Positions 1 through 8,153 of a stretch of 64,000 bases of DNA are shown here, one piece after another; the first letter of the stretch is position 1, and every line of letters starts with the position of its first letter. The position numbers and the translations under genes were made by a program. Origin of the DNA: Bradyrhizobium sp. Gha (GTDB taxonomy: Bacteria > Pseudomonadota > Alphaproteobacteria > Rhizobiales > Xanthobacteraceae). Under the pieces are notes generated by a model. That model did not search any database. It was not told the origin of the DNA and worked only from the letters and a program-made list of their open reading frames with translations. The stretch covers positions 1-64,000 of the forward strand of contig NZ_FOQM01000017.1 in the NCBI RefSeq assembly GCF_900113735.1, read 5' to 3'.

Positions 1-618
1 GAGGCCGGGCGGTGTCATCAGGCCCTTCTGCGAGCCGGACATCGCGACGTCGACACCCCATTTGTCCATCTCGAACGGTATGCAGCCGAGCGAAGCCACG
101 GTGTCGACCATGTAGAGCGCGGGATGATTGGCCGCCTTGATCGCCTTGCCGATCGCCTCGATGTCGTTCTGCACGCCCGAGGCCGTGTCGATCTGGACGA
201 CGACCACGGCCTTGATCCTGTGCTCGGTGTCGCGGCGCAGCCGCTCCTCGACTTCATGCGGCCGAACCGCGCGGCGCCAGTCGCCCTTGAGCACCTCGAC
301 CTCGGCGCCCATCAGCGACGCCGCATTGCCCCAGCCGATCGCGAAGCGTCCGCTCTCCAGCACCAGCACCTTGTCGCCGCGCGACAGCACGTTGGTCAGC
401 GCCGCTTCCCAGGCGCCATGGCCGTTGGCGATGTAGATGTAGGATTTTCCCTTGGTCGCAAACAGTTTCGAGATGTCCCGGAGCAGGCTCTCGGTCAGCT
501 CGGTCATCTGCTTGGAGTAGATGTCGATCGCCGGACGATGCATCGCCTGCAGCACCGTGTCGGGCATCGTGGTGGGCCCGGGGATGGCCAGAAATTCCCG
601 GCCCGCGCGAACGGTCAT
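1..618 (-). CDS. Serine/alanine-glyoxylate aminotransferase family protein (C-terminus beyond window)
   Basis: Only the first 206 residues are in the window; the gene continues past base 1. The start is an ATG at 618. The N-terminus (MTVRAGREFLAIPGPTTMPD) and the glycine-rich block around GHGAWEAAL are typical of class V PLP aminotransferases of the serine-glyoxylate/alanine-glyoxylate group. Near the left edge the sequence SGSQKGLMTPPG contains the lysine expected to form the Schiff base with PLP, and TASGVQND/VDTVASLG gives the cofactor-binding aspartate. Such enzymes transfer the amino group of serine or alanine to glyoxylate in the cytoplasm, in the serine cycle or glyoxylate detoxification. 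Substrate is not decided by the visible part. No neighbour is clearly co-transcribed. Confidence 0.85.
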   Translation of the reverse strand, partial: MTVRAGREFLAIPGPTTMPDTVLQAMHRPAIDIYSKQMTELTESLLRDISKLFATKGKSYIYIANGHGAWEAALTNVLSRGDKVLVLESGRFAIGWGNAASLMGAEVEVLKGDWRRAVRPHEVEERLRRDTEHRIKAVVVVQIDTASGVQNDIEAIGKAIKAANHPALYMVDTVASLGCIPFEMDKWGVDVAMSGSQKGLMTPPGL

Positions 619-782
619 TGCTATCTTCCTTGTGCCGTGAAGACGGTCTGGTGGGTCGCTGATCTACTCTTCTACGCGGCGGAAAGGCCCGAGAAAAGCG
701 TTCAAAACGCAGGTCTGGGGCGGCTTTTTGCTTTGAGCATGGTCTTTTCGGAAAACCGCGTCACACTTTTCCGGATACTGCT

Positions 783-1508
783 CTATCGCTTGGTCTCGCG
801 GCAGCCGGCGGCTTCCGCCTCCTCGACCGAGCAGAACCAGCGGGTGCCCTTGCTGATCTTCATCTTGATCTGGGCGTACCAGCGGCTGGTCGGGGTGTGA
901 TAGATGCACTCACCCGATGTATTGACGTTGCCCTTGATGGTGCAGTCAGGCGAGGGCGCGACCGGTCCGGAGGCCGAGGCGAGCAGCACCGCATGAGCGC
1001 CGTCGGGCGGCTTGGTGGCGCCGAGGATCACCGTCTTCTTGTTGCGCACGCGCCAGTCCCAGGGCGCGATGAAGGCGCCCTGCCACATCCCGGCCTTGGC
1101 CTCGCGCGCGGCAGCTTCGTCCGCCTCGTAGTCCTTCGAGAGGCGGGTATAGGCCAGCGCCCAGCCGCTGCGCACCAGCCATTTCTGGATGTCCTCGCCG
1201 CCGACCTCGCAGCGCGCCACCGTGCGGCCGCGGCGGTCGATCGAGCGGGCATGGCAGACCCAGTTTTTGCCGTCGCTGTATTTGGCGAGCTCGTCGCGCG
1301 CGGCGACGCCGCAGGTCCAGCGCTCGCTCTTGGTGTTGAGGCAGAGCTGGTCGACCGAGGGCGCGTCAATGCCGCCGAGCCGGATCCGCGTATTGCCGAT
1401 CAGGACGGAATCACCCTCGCGGACCTTCGCGGTGCCGGTGATGTCGGCCGCCTGGGCCAGCGACGGGAGAGCAAGCAGGGACAGCGCAATCAGGAATTTT
1501 CGCAACAT
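783..1508 (-). CDS. Secreted thermonuclease-like (SNase fold) protein, probable catalytic Glu missing
   Basis: A 241-aa protein with a clear signal peptide (residues 1-20, ending AQA) and an SNase-like OB-fold. The landmarks are RIRLGGIDAP (residues 41-50) with the Arg that matches Arg35 of staphylococcal nuclease, and DRRGRTVARC (91-100) with the Arg that matches Arg87. The usual motif is DAPE; here it reads DAPS, so the general-base Glu43 equivalent is Ser51. Two Cys pairs (around residues 56/66 and 85/100) suggest disulfides in the periplasm. The C-terminal 80 residues carry an extra Cys-containing segment of unknown role. It stands alone between divergent or unrelated genes. Family is secure; nuclease activity is doubtful because of the Ser. 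Confidence 0.75.
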   Translation of the reverse strand: MLRKFLIALSLLALPSLAQAADITGTAKVREGDSVLIGNTRIRLGGIDAPSVDQLCLNTKSERWTCGVAARDELAKYSDGKNWVCHARSIDRRGRTVARCEVGGEDIQKWLVRSGWALAYTRLSKDYEADEAAAREAKAGMWQGAFIAPWDWRVRNKKTVILGATKPPDGAHAVLLASASGPVAPSPDCTIKGNVNTSGECIYHTPTSRWYAQIKMKISKGTRWFCSVEEAEAAGCRETKR

Positions 1509-1626
1509 GCCGGTCCGCGTGGGAAGAAAACCTCGATGGAGCGCGCATTCTGGTCGGCTTTGGGCCTTCAGGCCAGCATATGCCGAACACGGGGGCTTTC
1601 AACTTCCCGTCATTGCAGAAGGTCTC

Positions 1627-1725
1627 GTAGGGTAACCCACCTCTTTCGTCTCCGCGGCGACAGAGGTGGTGGGTTACGCCCGACGAACTGCACTTCGCGC
1701 AGTCCGCAGGGCTAACACACCCTAC
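1627..1725. repeat. Intergenic palindromic repeat (GTAGGGTAACCCACC type)
   Basis: Starts with GTAGGGTAACCCACC and later shows the inverted form GGTGGGTTACGCC, ending in a variant of CACCCTAC. It resembles the element at 4747-4850 and belongs to the class of short palindromic repeats common between genes in Bradyrhizobium-type genomes. No coding frame. Confidence 0.6.
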
Positions 1726-1753
1726 AAGACCTTACCCGGCGCGAGACCTAGCC

Positions 1754-3604
1754 TCACCCCCGCGCCATCGCCCGCTTCGCCACCGCCAGTCCCATCAGCA
1801 CGAACGCCGACGTCACCTCGGGGCCTCCGACCAGGATCCGCGTCGGGGTCTTCATCTTGTTCCATTCATAAGCGCGGAACGGGCCGCGGCGGCCGCCTTC
1901 GCCGATGGCATTGACGATCACGTTCAGGGCTGGCGCGAAGGCGCGCGGGTCGGCGCCGAGATGGCCAAGCGCGATCAGCGCCAGCGCGGCGTCGAACACG
2001 TTCATCTCCGCGGCCATCAGCTCGACCTTGACGTAGGAGAGTACGCGATGGCGGATGAAGTCGAAATCGCCATTCGGATCGATCGCGGCCTGCGCCGCCG
2101 GCGGCAGAGCCAGGAAGGCCGCATAGCAGCGGCCGAAATAGGCGCTGTAGAGTTCCGGCAGATAATAGATGTGCGAGCGCGGATTGGCGAAGGCGCCGCT
2201 CGCCGCCAGCCGCTTCTGGAAGCCGATGATCCGATGCACGGTCGCAAGTCGCGCAGGCGTCTCCAGGATCTTCCAGCGTGCCAGATTGCGAAAGCTCACC
2301 TCGAGAATGTCGAGATTGAGCGTCGGATCGAGATCGTTGCCGTAGGGGCGCTCGCCCCTGACATTGTCGATCCAGGTGGCGACGCCGCCCTCGTAGTCGA
2401 GATGATCGTTGAGCGGCACCGTCACGCGCGGCTCGTTGACGCCTGATAGCACCTGATAGCCCGCGTAGAAATCCAAAAGCGGCTGGTCGATGATCGGATC
2501 GATGCAGCCGGCCTGTGTCGCCGCCGAGATCGAGCACGCCGTGGTGTCGCAGTCAGGCACATAGACGCCGAAGCCGAGGTCCTGCTTGATCTGCGCGAAA
2601 TAGCGCGAGAAGCGCGGATGCGGCGCGGGCGCCAGCGCCGTGATGACGTTGAAGCGCTGGCCGTTGCTGCCCTCGACCTCCTCACGGCTGATGTTGACGC
2701 AGAAATCGACCATGTCGGCGATCGCGCGCTGGGCCGCGATCTTGTCCGTGGGCGAGGCGAGCCCGGTCTCGACATAGCTCAACAGTGCCTCGATGAAGAA
2801 CGCATCATAATAGGCCGAGCGGTGGCGGATCTGCACCGGCTCCCACATCGGCTCGGCGATCCCTCGCCATGGCGGATTGATCACGGCGCGAGCGGGCGAA
2901 CGCGCGATGAAGACGCGCGCGAGGTTGAACAGCAGCGACGAATTCTTGTAGCCGCGCGCATTCAACCCGGTGAGCGCCATGATCAGCTCGCGCCCGCGGA
3001 CATCAGGATCGCCGATCAGGTTGAAGGCGGCATAGGTCGGCAGAAAGCCGTTTTTGCCGTATGAGACGAGCAGGTGCTGCGCGCAATCGCGGATCGCGCC
3101 CTCGATCTGTGCCGTCGTCGGCATCGCGCCGACGAACATGGCCGGCGGCGGCTTGGGGTGGTCGAGCGTGATGGTGTCGACGAGTTCGGCAATGGGCCGG
3201 CCGACCGCGGCCCAGTCGGGTTCGGCATCGTCGCGGGCGCGGGCGAGTGCCTCGCGCAGCCGGGTCAGTTTCGCCTCGTCACGCAGTTCGCTCACGCCGG
3301 CACGGCGCAGCAGCAGGCGTAAAGCGGGATTGCCGAGCGCGGTCTTGTAGAACTTTGCCAAATGCGGATCGCCGCGGGCCTGGCCCGCGAGGACGGGATC
3401 GCAGACGTCATAAAGGGAGGGGCCGTCTTTTCGTGCCGTCAGCGCTCGGCACGCGGCACCTGCGAAATAATGGAGGCTCATGAAATACCTGGTCGCGGGG
3501 AACTGGGAGGCCAGGTCGACGACTGCCCCCTGCAAGTCTTTGAAAAAGCTACCCGGATTCGCGGGAAATTCAAATGTGACCGATGTCACGGAAAACTCAG
3601 GCAC
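1754..3604 (-). CDS. Hypothetical 616-aa alpha-helical protein with a DxDTTA motif (class II terpene-cyclase-like?)
   Basis: I do not recognise a named family with certainty. The start is a GTG at 3604. The protein is soluble-looking (no signal peptide or membrane span) and rich in alpha-helical stretches. At residues 351-356 it has DCDTTA, a form of the DxDD(T/A) general-acid motif of class II terpene cyclases and squalene-hopene cyclases, where the motif also sits a little past the middle of a protein of about 630 residues. Further on come DYEGGVATWID (about 413-423) and several aromatic-rich helices. No QW repeats are obvious. The motif could be coincidental in an unrelated alpha/alpha-barrel (glycosidase-like) protein. 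It is not in an operon: the upstream gene is divergent and no isoprenoid genes lie nearby. Confidence 0.55.
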   Translation of the reverse strand: MPEFSVTSVTFEFPANPGSFFKDLQGAVVDLASQFPATRYFMSLHYFAGAACRALTARKDGPSLYDVCDPVLAGQARGDPHLAKFYKTALGNPALRLLLRRAGVSELRDEAKLTRLREALARARDDAEPDWAAVGRPIAELVDTITLDHPKPPPAMFVGAMPTTAQIEGAIRDCAQHLLVSYGKNGFLPTYAAFNLIGDPDVRGRELIMALTGLNARGYKNSSLLFNLARVFIARSPARAVINPPWRGIAEPMWEPVQIRHRSAYYDAFFIEALLSYVETGLASPTDKIAAQRAIADMVDFCVNISREEVEGSNGQRFNVITALAPAPHPRFSRYFAQIKQDLGFGVYVPDCDTTACSISAATQAGCIDPIIDQPLLDFYAGYQVLSGVNEPRVTVPLNDHLDYEGGVATWIDNVRGERPYGNDLDPTLNLDILEVSFRNLARWKILETPARLATVHRIIGFQKRLAASGAFANPRSHIYYLPELYSAYFGRCYAAFLALPPAAQAAIDPNGDFDFIRHRVLSYVKVELMAAEMNVFDAALALIALGHLGADPRAFAPALNVIVNAIGEGGRRGPFRAYEWNKMKTPTRILVGGPEVTSAFVLMGLAVAKRAMARG

Positions 3605-3888
3605 AAAAGCTGCATTGCCGCTTCCGGAAGGTTGCCGAGGAACCCGCTAGGCGCGGGATTCCATGAAGCAAAATTTTGCAATAGATTCAGTTATTTAGAT
3701 CTAATTTGGGGCAGTCTATTGCCGGGGCGGCGATCTCAGGTTAAGGGTTTGTTTGGTGCGGTGCCGCAAATTGCGCGCAATTCGGGGGCACACCCCCGGC
3801 CAATCCCTCAAACCTAAAGACGCCATCGCGCTACTCAACCAGTGTGCGCGCGCTTGGCCGGTCTTTGGACTGACAGGAATGAAGCGAG

Positions 3889-4737
3889 ATGAATGTAAGG
3901 CAGCTCGATATTTCCCGACGCTCGATTGCGCTCGCCGCGGCCCTCATCGGCACGGTGTCGCTGGCGATCGGTGCCCATGCTGCCCTCAACATGCGCGCGC
4001 TCGACGCCGCCAAGGCCGTTTCGACCGACCAGGTCACGGGCTCGGTGGGCGAGACCTCGCGTCTCGCGCTCGTGATCGGCAATGGTCATTATCCCGACGC
4101 CAGCGCGCCGCTGACGCAGTCGATCAACGACGCACGCGCGCTGTCCTCCAGCCTGCGCAAGAACGGCTTTGACGTCGACATGGTGGAAGACGCGAGCAAG
4201 GACGACATGATCCGCGCCGTCAACCGCCTGAAGTCCCGTATCAAGCACGACACCACCGTCATGCTGTTCTTCGGCGGCTATGGCGTGCAGGCCGGCCGCG
4301 AGAGCTACATGCTGCCCGTCGATGCCGTGATCTGGAAGGAAAGCGACGTCCGCCGTCAGGGCGTCTCGATCGAGGGCGTGCTCGAGATGATGAAGGAGCA
4401 GGGTGCCAAGGCCAAGCTCGTCGTCGTCGATGCCTCCCGCCGCAATCCCTACGAGCGCCGCTTCCGTTCTTACAGCCACGGTCTCGCGCCGATCGGTACG
4501 CCCGACAATGCGCTGATCCTGACGTCCGCCTCGCCCGGCAAGGTCGTGGACGACGGCAAGGGCGAGCACTCCACGCTGGTCAGCGAGCTCCTCGCCAACC
4601 TCGCGACGCAAGGCAGCGCCGAGAGCGTCTTCAACAAGACCCGCCTCGCCATCTCCCGCGCCTCCGAAGGCGATCAGGTCCCGACCGTGTCCTCCTCGCT
4701 GCTCGAGGACGTGCATTTCGATCAGGCCGGCGGATAG
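3889..4737 (+). CDS. Caspase-family (peptidase C14) protein with both catalytic residues replaced
   Basis: A 282-aa protein with an N-terminal membrane or signal segment (about 11-32) and then one caspase p20-like domain (about 58-275). The fold signature is clear: LALVIGNGHYPD, INDARALSSSLRKNGFDV, FFGGYGVQ, SYMLPVDA and VVVDASRRNP. In active caspases and metacaspases the last blocks read SGHG and DAC; here the His is Tyr131 and the Cys is Ser183, so hydrolysis is unlikely and a binding or scaffold role in the periplasm is more probable. A second, longer copy with the same loss lies at 32291-33814. The start ATG is preceded by AGGA about 10 bases upstream. The next gene, on the other strand, is an RND-type adaptor. 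Confidence 0.85.
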   Translation: MNVRQLDISRRSIALAAALIGTVSLAIGAHAALNMRALDAAKAVSTDQVTGSVGETSRLALVIGNGHYPDASAPLTQSINDARALSSSLRKNGFDVDMVEDASKDDMIRAVNRLKSRIKHDTTVMLFFGGYGVQAGRESYMLPVDAVIWKESDVRRQGVSIEGVLEMMKEQGAKAKLVVVDASRRNPYERRFRSYSHGLAPIGTPDNALILTSASPGKVVDDGKGEHSTLVSELLANLATQGSAESVFNKTRLAISRASEGDQVPTVSSSLLEDVHFDQAGG

Positions 4738-4746
4738 CTTTTCGCA

Positions 4747-4850
4747 GTGGATTAGCGCAGCGTAATCCACCGCTTCTCTCTCAGCTCGGAAAGCAAATAG
4801 GTGGATTACGCGAGCGGACTGCGCTTCGCGCAGCCGCGGGCCAATCCACC
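4747..4850. repeat. Intergenic palindromic repeat (GTGGATTAGCGCAGCGTAATCCAC type)
   Basis: Begins GTGGATTA-GCGCAGCG-TAATCCAC, a hairpin of 8-bp arms, then repeats GGTGGATTACGC and ends CCAATCCACC. Same style as 1627-1725. It lies between convergent genes. Confidence 0.65.
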
Positions 4851-4888
4851 CTGCGGCATGCGTGGTTGGGCCACGACCGTCTCTCCAC

Positions 4889-4968
4889 CGTCATCGCGAG
4901 CGCAGCGAAGCAATCCAGAATCCGTCCGCGGAAAGACTCTGGATTGCTTCGCTTCGCTCGCAATGACG
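4889..4968. repeat. Intergenic palindromic repeat (CGTCATYGCGAGCG type)
   Basis: The left end CGTCATCGCGAGCGCAGCG plus AAGCAATCCAGA is matched by an inverted right end (TCTGGATTGCTTCG then CTTCGCTCGCAATGACG), so the whole can fold into one long hairpin. Other copies: 41444-41560 and a broken one at 51244-51303. Lies in the 3' gap between convergent genes. Confidence 0.7.
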
Positions 4969-4981
4969 GGTGTGGCGCGAC

Positions 4982-5869
4982 CTACTTCGCCGCTTCGGCG
5001 GCCATCACCGGGCGCACCGGGTCGCCTTCGCGCAAGAGCGCGCCGGCGCGAGCCACGACGATGTCGCCTTCGTTGAGGCCGTCGCGAACCTCGATATTGC
5101 CGCCCGACATCAATCCGGTCTCGACCCGCTTGGTCTCGACGCGGTTGCGGCGGATCACCTGCACCACGGTGCCTGCGGATGAATATTGCACCGACGTCAG
5201 CGGCACCGCGACGTTGCAGCTCTGGCCGGTCTTGATCAGCGCGCGCCCGCTCGCGTTGATCAGCAGCCTCCGCGGCGAGGCGATGCCGATATAGACCATG
5301 CCCTGCTGGATGTTCGGCTCGACGGTCGGACCGATGCGGCGCACCTTGCCGTCGATATCGCCGGCGCCGGCAATGCGCACGGTGACAGGCTGATTGACCG
5401 CGAGCTTCCTGATGTCGTTGGTCGCAACAAGGCCGACGAGGTCGTATTCGCTGCGCGCCACGATGGTGAACAGCGCCTCGCCCTTGGCCGAGGCAGGCGC
5501 GCCGATCTGCGCCGTCGAGGTGGCGATGACGCCGGCCACCGGCGCGGTGACCTGCAGCGTGCCGCCTTCGGGCAGCGCCAGCCGCGCCAGCACCTGGCCG
5601 GCCGTCGTGGTCTCGCCCGCGTCGGCCAGCACCTCCGTCACCTTCAGGCCTGGACGCTCGGGCCGTACCGAGGTTTCCTCGCGCGCCATGATCGAGCCGG
5701 TCGCCTCGACGATGTCGGAGAAGCAGGATTTGGCCGCCTTCAGCACCGTGACCGCCGGCCCTTTTGGCGCGTCGTCATCAGCCGCGCCCGCGGGCAGGGC
5801 GGAGACCAGCGCCAGTCCGGCGAGCGCTGCGAAGGTCTGGGACAGGGAACGCGCAGGCAATGAACGCAT
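4982..5869 (-). CDS. Orphan RND/HlyD-type periplasmic adaptor (membrane fusion) protein
   Basis: A 295-aa protein with a signal peptide (cleavage after about residue 29, AGA-ADDD). It has the beta-barrel and lipoyl-like segments of RND efflux adaptors: REETSVRPERPGLKVTEVLADAGETTTAGQVLARL (half-lipoyl), then LQVTAPVAGVIATSTAQIGAPAS (second half), a barrel region and a C-terminal GLNEGDIVVARAGALLREGDPVRP. The long coiled hairpin is missing, so it is a short adaptor. It shares the block CFSD near residue 49 and overall architecture with the adaptor at 30417-31346, but has no permease next to it. Its nearest neighbour is the pseudo-caspase at 3889, convergent. It may serve the permease encoded 22 kb away or a distant one. 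Confidence 0.8.
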   Translation of the reverse strand: MRSLPARSLSQTFAALAGLALVSALPAGAADDDAPKGPAVTVLKAAKSCFSDIVEATGSIMAREETSVRPERPGLKVTEVLADAGETTTAGQVLARLALPEGGTLQVTAPVAGVIATSTAQIGAPASAKGEALFTIVARSEYDLVGLVATNDIRKLAVNQPVTVRIAGAGDIDGKVRRIGPTVEPNIQQGMVYIGIASPRRLLINASGRALIKTGQSCNVAVPLTSVQYSSAGTVVQVIRRNRVETKRVETGLMSGGNIEVRDGLNEGDIVVARAGALLREGDPVRPVMAAEAAK

Positions 5870-6065
5870 CAGTCATTCCGGTTGGCTGCAAGGCTCTCAG
5901 CGATATGGCCCCATCGATAGCAGAAGCGATGGCGACGGGCCATGGGCTGACCGGATGAGAAATGCCGCAGCAGCGCAGGCGGCGCCACGCCGCCTGTTGG
6001 CTTTGTCGCTGCACAAGCCAAGAGGTTCGCGCTCACCATCTCCTTGAGAGGGAGGGTAAGAACTC

Positions 6066-7184
6066 TCACTTCAGCGTCAAAAACTCGACCCAGTTCGGCT
6101 TCTTGCCGGTGGGATACGACTTCAGCTTGCTGAGCGCGCCGCTTCCCTGGTCGATGGCGTAGACGGTCATGCCGTCGGAGAGCTCGCCGACGGCGGCGAG
6201 GTAGTGGCCGGTCGGATCGATGTTGAAGCCGCGCGGCTGTTTCTCGGTCGGCACGCTGCCGATCGTGGTCAGCTTGCCGCTCGATGCATCGACCTTGTAG
6301 GCGGTGAGCGTGTTGGTGGTGCGCTCGGAGGCGTAGAGAAAGCGGCCGTCAGGGGTGATGTGAATGTCGGCGGCCCAAGGTTTTCCCGAGAAACCTTCCG
6401 GGAGTGCCGTGGTGCGCTGGATCTCGCTCCAGGCTCCGCTCTTGGCCTCATAGCTGTAGGCCGCGACGTCGCCGTTCAGCTCGTGGATGAGATAGACGAA
6501 CTTGCCGTCGGGGTGGAATACGAAGTGCCGCGGCCCGGATTTTTCCGGCGTCTTGATCGCCGGCTGATCGCTCGGCGTCAGCGTGCCCGCAGCGGCGTCG
6601 AACGCAAAGCTCAGCACCTGGTCCGAACCGAGATTGGTCGCGAACACGAAGCGGTTGTCGGGCGAGGGCAGGAAGGCGTGCGCATTCAGCCCGGTCGGGA
6701 TCACCTGCTTCGGCTCGCCGACGACGCCGTCCGCGGCAAGCGGATTCAGCGCGACCTTGTTGCCGCCATAGGAGGCGCTGAACAGCACCTTGCCGGTGCG
6801 ATCGGTTGCGATGTTGGCCATGCTGTCGGCGAGCGGCCCGTTGCCGATAGGGCTGAGGAGCCCGGTCTTGGGATCGATCGCAAAGCTCACGGCGACGAAC
6901 GGTTGCGAGCGGACGCCGGCGATCAGCACGCGATGGTCGGGCGTGATCGTAAGTGGTGTCGAGGAGCCGGGCTTCTCGATGCCGGTGAAGGCGGCCGTCT
7001 GCACCGGGGTCATCTCGCCGTTCCCGGCAAGCTTGAACACGCTGATGCTGTTGCTGTCGGCATTGCCGACATAGGCGAAGGTTTCGGCCATGCCGGCACG
7101 GACTCCGGAAACGAGGGCAAGAGAGGTGACAACGGCGGTGAAGAGTGTGTTGGCGATCACCGCGCGGCGTGTCGGTCTGATCAA
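6066..7184 (-). CDS. Secreted lactonase-family (YbhE-like) seven-bladed beta-propeller protein
   Basis: A 372-aa protein of the lactonase/6-phosphogluconolactonase (YbhE) family. The frame is open further upstream, but I chose the TTG at 7184 because GGAGGA stands 5 bases before it and the product then begins with a regular signal peptide (MIRPTRRAVIANTLFTAVV...RAGMAE). Repeated blade motifs are seen: AYVGNADSNSISVF, ASYGGNKVAL, FATNLGSDQVLSF, PDGRFLYASERTTNTLTAY and NIDPTGHYLAAVGELSDGMTVY. Cytosolic family members hydrolyse 6-phosphogluconolactone; a secreted one more likely acts on another lactone or only binds ligand. It stands alone; function beyond the fold is open. Confidence 0.8.
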   Translation of the reverse strand: MIRPTRRAVIANTLFTAVVTSLALVSGVRAGMAETFAYVGNADSNSISVFKLAGNGEMTPVQTAAFTGIEKPGSSTPLTITPDHRVLIAGVRSQPFVAVSFAIDPKTGLLSPIGNGPLADSMANIATDRTGKVLFSASYGGNKVALNPLAADGVVGEPKQVIPTGLNAHAFLPSPDNRFVFATNLGSDQVLSFAFDAAAGTLTPSDQPAIKTPEKSGPRHFVFHPDGKFVYLIHELNGDVAAYSYEAKSGAWSEIQRTTALPEGFSGKPWAADIHITPDGRFLYASERTTNTLTAYKVDASSGKLTTIGSVPTEKQPRGFNIDPTGHYLAAVGELSDGMTVYAIDQGSGALSKLKSYPTGKKPNWVEFLTLK

Positions 7185-7297
7185 GGGCGTCCTCCTGCCG
7201 GTACGGCCAGTCGTTTTGCGGCAGGATAGCGGCTCGTATTCCCTTGCACCAAATTTCAGATGAGATCGATCGATGCCGAAATGGTATTGGTCCCGCG

Positions 7298-7435
7298 CTA
7301 GCGCACCGACGCCGTCAGATCGCGCGAGGGCAGATGCGGGCCGGCCTGATGGTCGGGCGGCCCGAGCACGGTCCATACGGCGACGGCGAGCAAGGCCGAG
7401 GTCAGGATGGTCCAGGCGACGAGTTGCTTCTGCAT
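7298..7435 (-). CDS. Small single-span membrane protein, 45 aa
   Basis: Starts with ATG at 7435 and ends with TAG at 7298-7300. The product begins MQKQLVAWTILTSALLAVAV, one likely transmembrane helix, followed by a short Pro/His-containing tail (GPPDHQAGPHLPSRD). No family is recognised. It is the upstream neighbour, on the same strand, of the lactonase-like gene 113 bases away. Such short one-helix proteins are common in this group of bacteria, but codon evidence alone is thin. Confidence 0.45.
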   Translation of the reverse strand: MQKQLVAWTILTSALLAVAVWTVLGPPDHQAGPHLPSRDLTASVR

Positions 7436-7593
7436 CAGGCCAAATCCGTCCAAGATTCGATGCGCCCAGTCCGCCACCTATCGTGCACCGCAAAAAGGTG
7501 CCGCCGATATGAACTCCTTCACAGCCGAACGGCGCTCCAGCAAATTACGAACCCAAATGACGAACGATTGCCGGCCGCGCGCATTGACCCGGC

Positions 7594-7776
7594 ATGTCCC
7601 GCGAAAACGACCTCGAAGGCAAACCCGATATGGGTGGTAAGCACGGCGGCCAGTCCGGCCAGCCCAAGCCGCCACCGCGTCCGCGCGAAGGCCCTGGGGA
7701 TGAAGACGTCGTGGCAAAACGCCGCGCCGGTGCAACCGATCGGAAGGTCGCGCCGACCAAGACAAGAGATCGCTAG
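7594..7776 (+). CDS. Possible 60-aa Pro/Lys/Gly-rich hypothetical protein
   Basis: An open frame of 60 codons beginning MSRENDLEGKPDMGGKHGGQ and continuing as a charged, Pro- and Lys-rich, probably disordered chain. No good ribosome binding site precedes the ATG and no family is recognised. It is listed because the 445 bases between the two small membrane ORFs hold nothing better. It may be spurious. Confidence 0.3.
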   Translation: MSRENDLEGKPDMGGKHGGQSGQPKPPPRPREGPGDEDVVAKRRAGATDRKVAPTKTRDR

Positions 7777-7880
7777 GCGTTCGCCTGCAGGGAACGGCGG
7801 CCTCTTCCCGCCGTTACCCCGTCTCGCGGGTGAGGACGACAGAGGCCGGCAAAAGGAGGCTGGCACAAGGAGGCTGGAAA

Positions 7881-8003
7881 GTGTTTTGGATCTATTGGGA
7901 CACCGCCTGGTCGCTCATCATCAGCGGCATCATGTTCGCCACCATCATCGCGCACCCGGACGCCGAGTTCGTCGAGGTTCACCCCATCGGGCGTTCGAAA
8001 TGA
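7881..8003 (+). CDS. Small membrane protein, 40 aa, with duplicated ribosome binding site
   Basis: Reads from a GTG at 7881 to TGA at 8001-8003: MFWIYWDTAWSLIISGIMFA then TIIAHPDAEFVEVHPIGRSK. One hydrophobic helix near the N-terminus, then a polar tail. The coding case rests on the strong Shine-Dalgarno AAGGAGG at 7867-7873, eight bases before the GTG, itself a near copy of AAAGGAGG about 15 bases upstream (the block AAGGAGGCTGG occurs twice in a row). No family recognised. Below the usual annotation length limit. Confidence 0.5.
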   Translation: MFWIYWDTAWSLIISGIMFATIIAHPDAEFVEVHPIGRSK

Positions 8004-8153
8004 GCCTGATGATTTGAGGTCGCGCGCCCGGCGGTGCAAATCGGGCCGCGCCGCCGCGCGTCGCTGCGGACCGAGGGGCATGTGGTGAACCAAATCTTAG
8101 GGCCAAGCCGGTAGTTTTCTGCATCTTTTCCGATTCAGAGACCCGGCGGTCCC

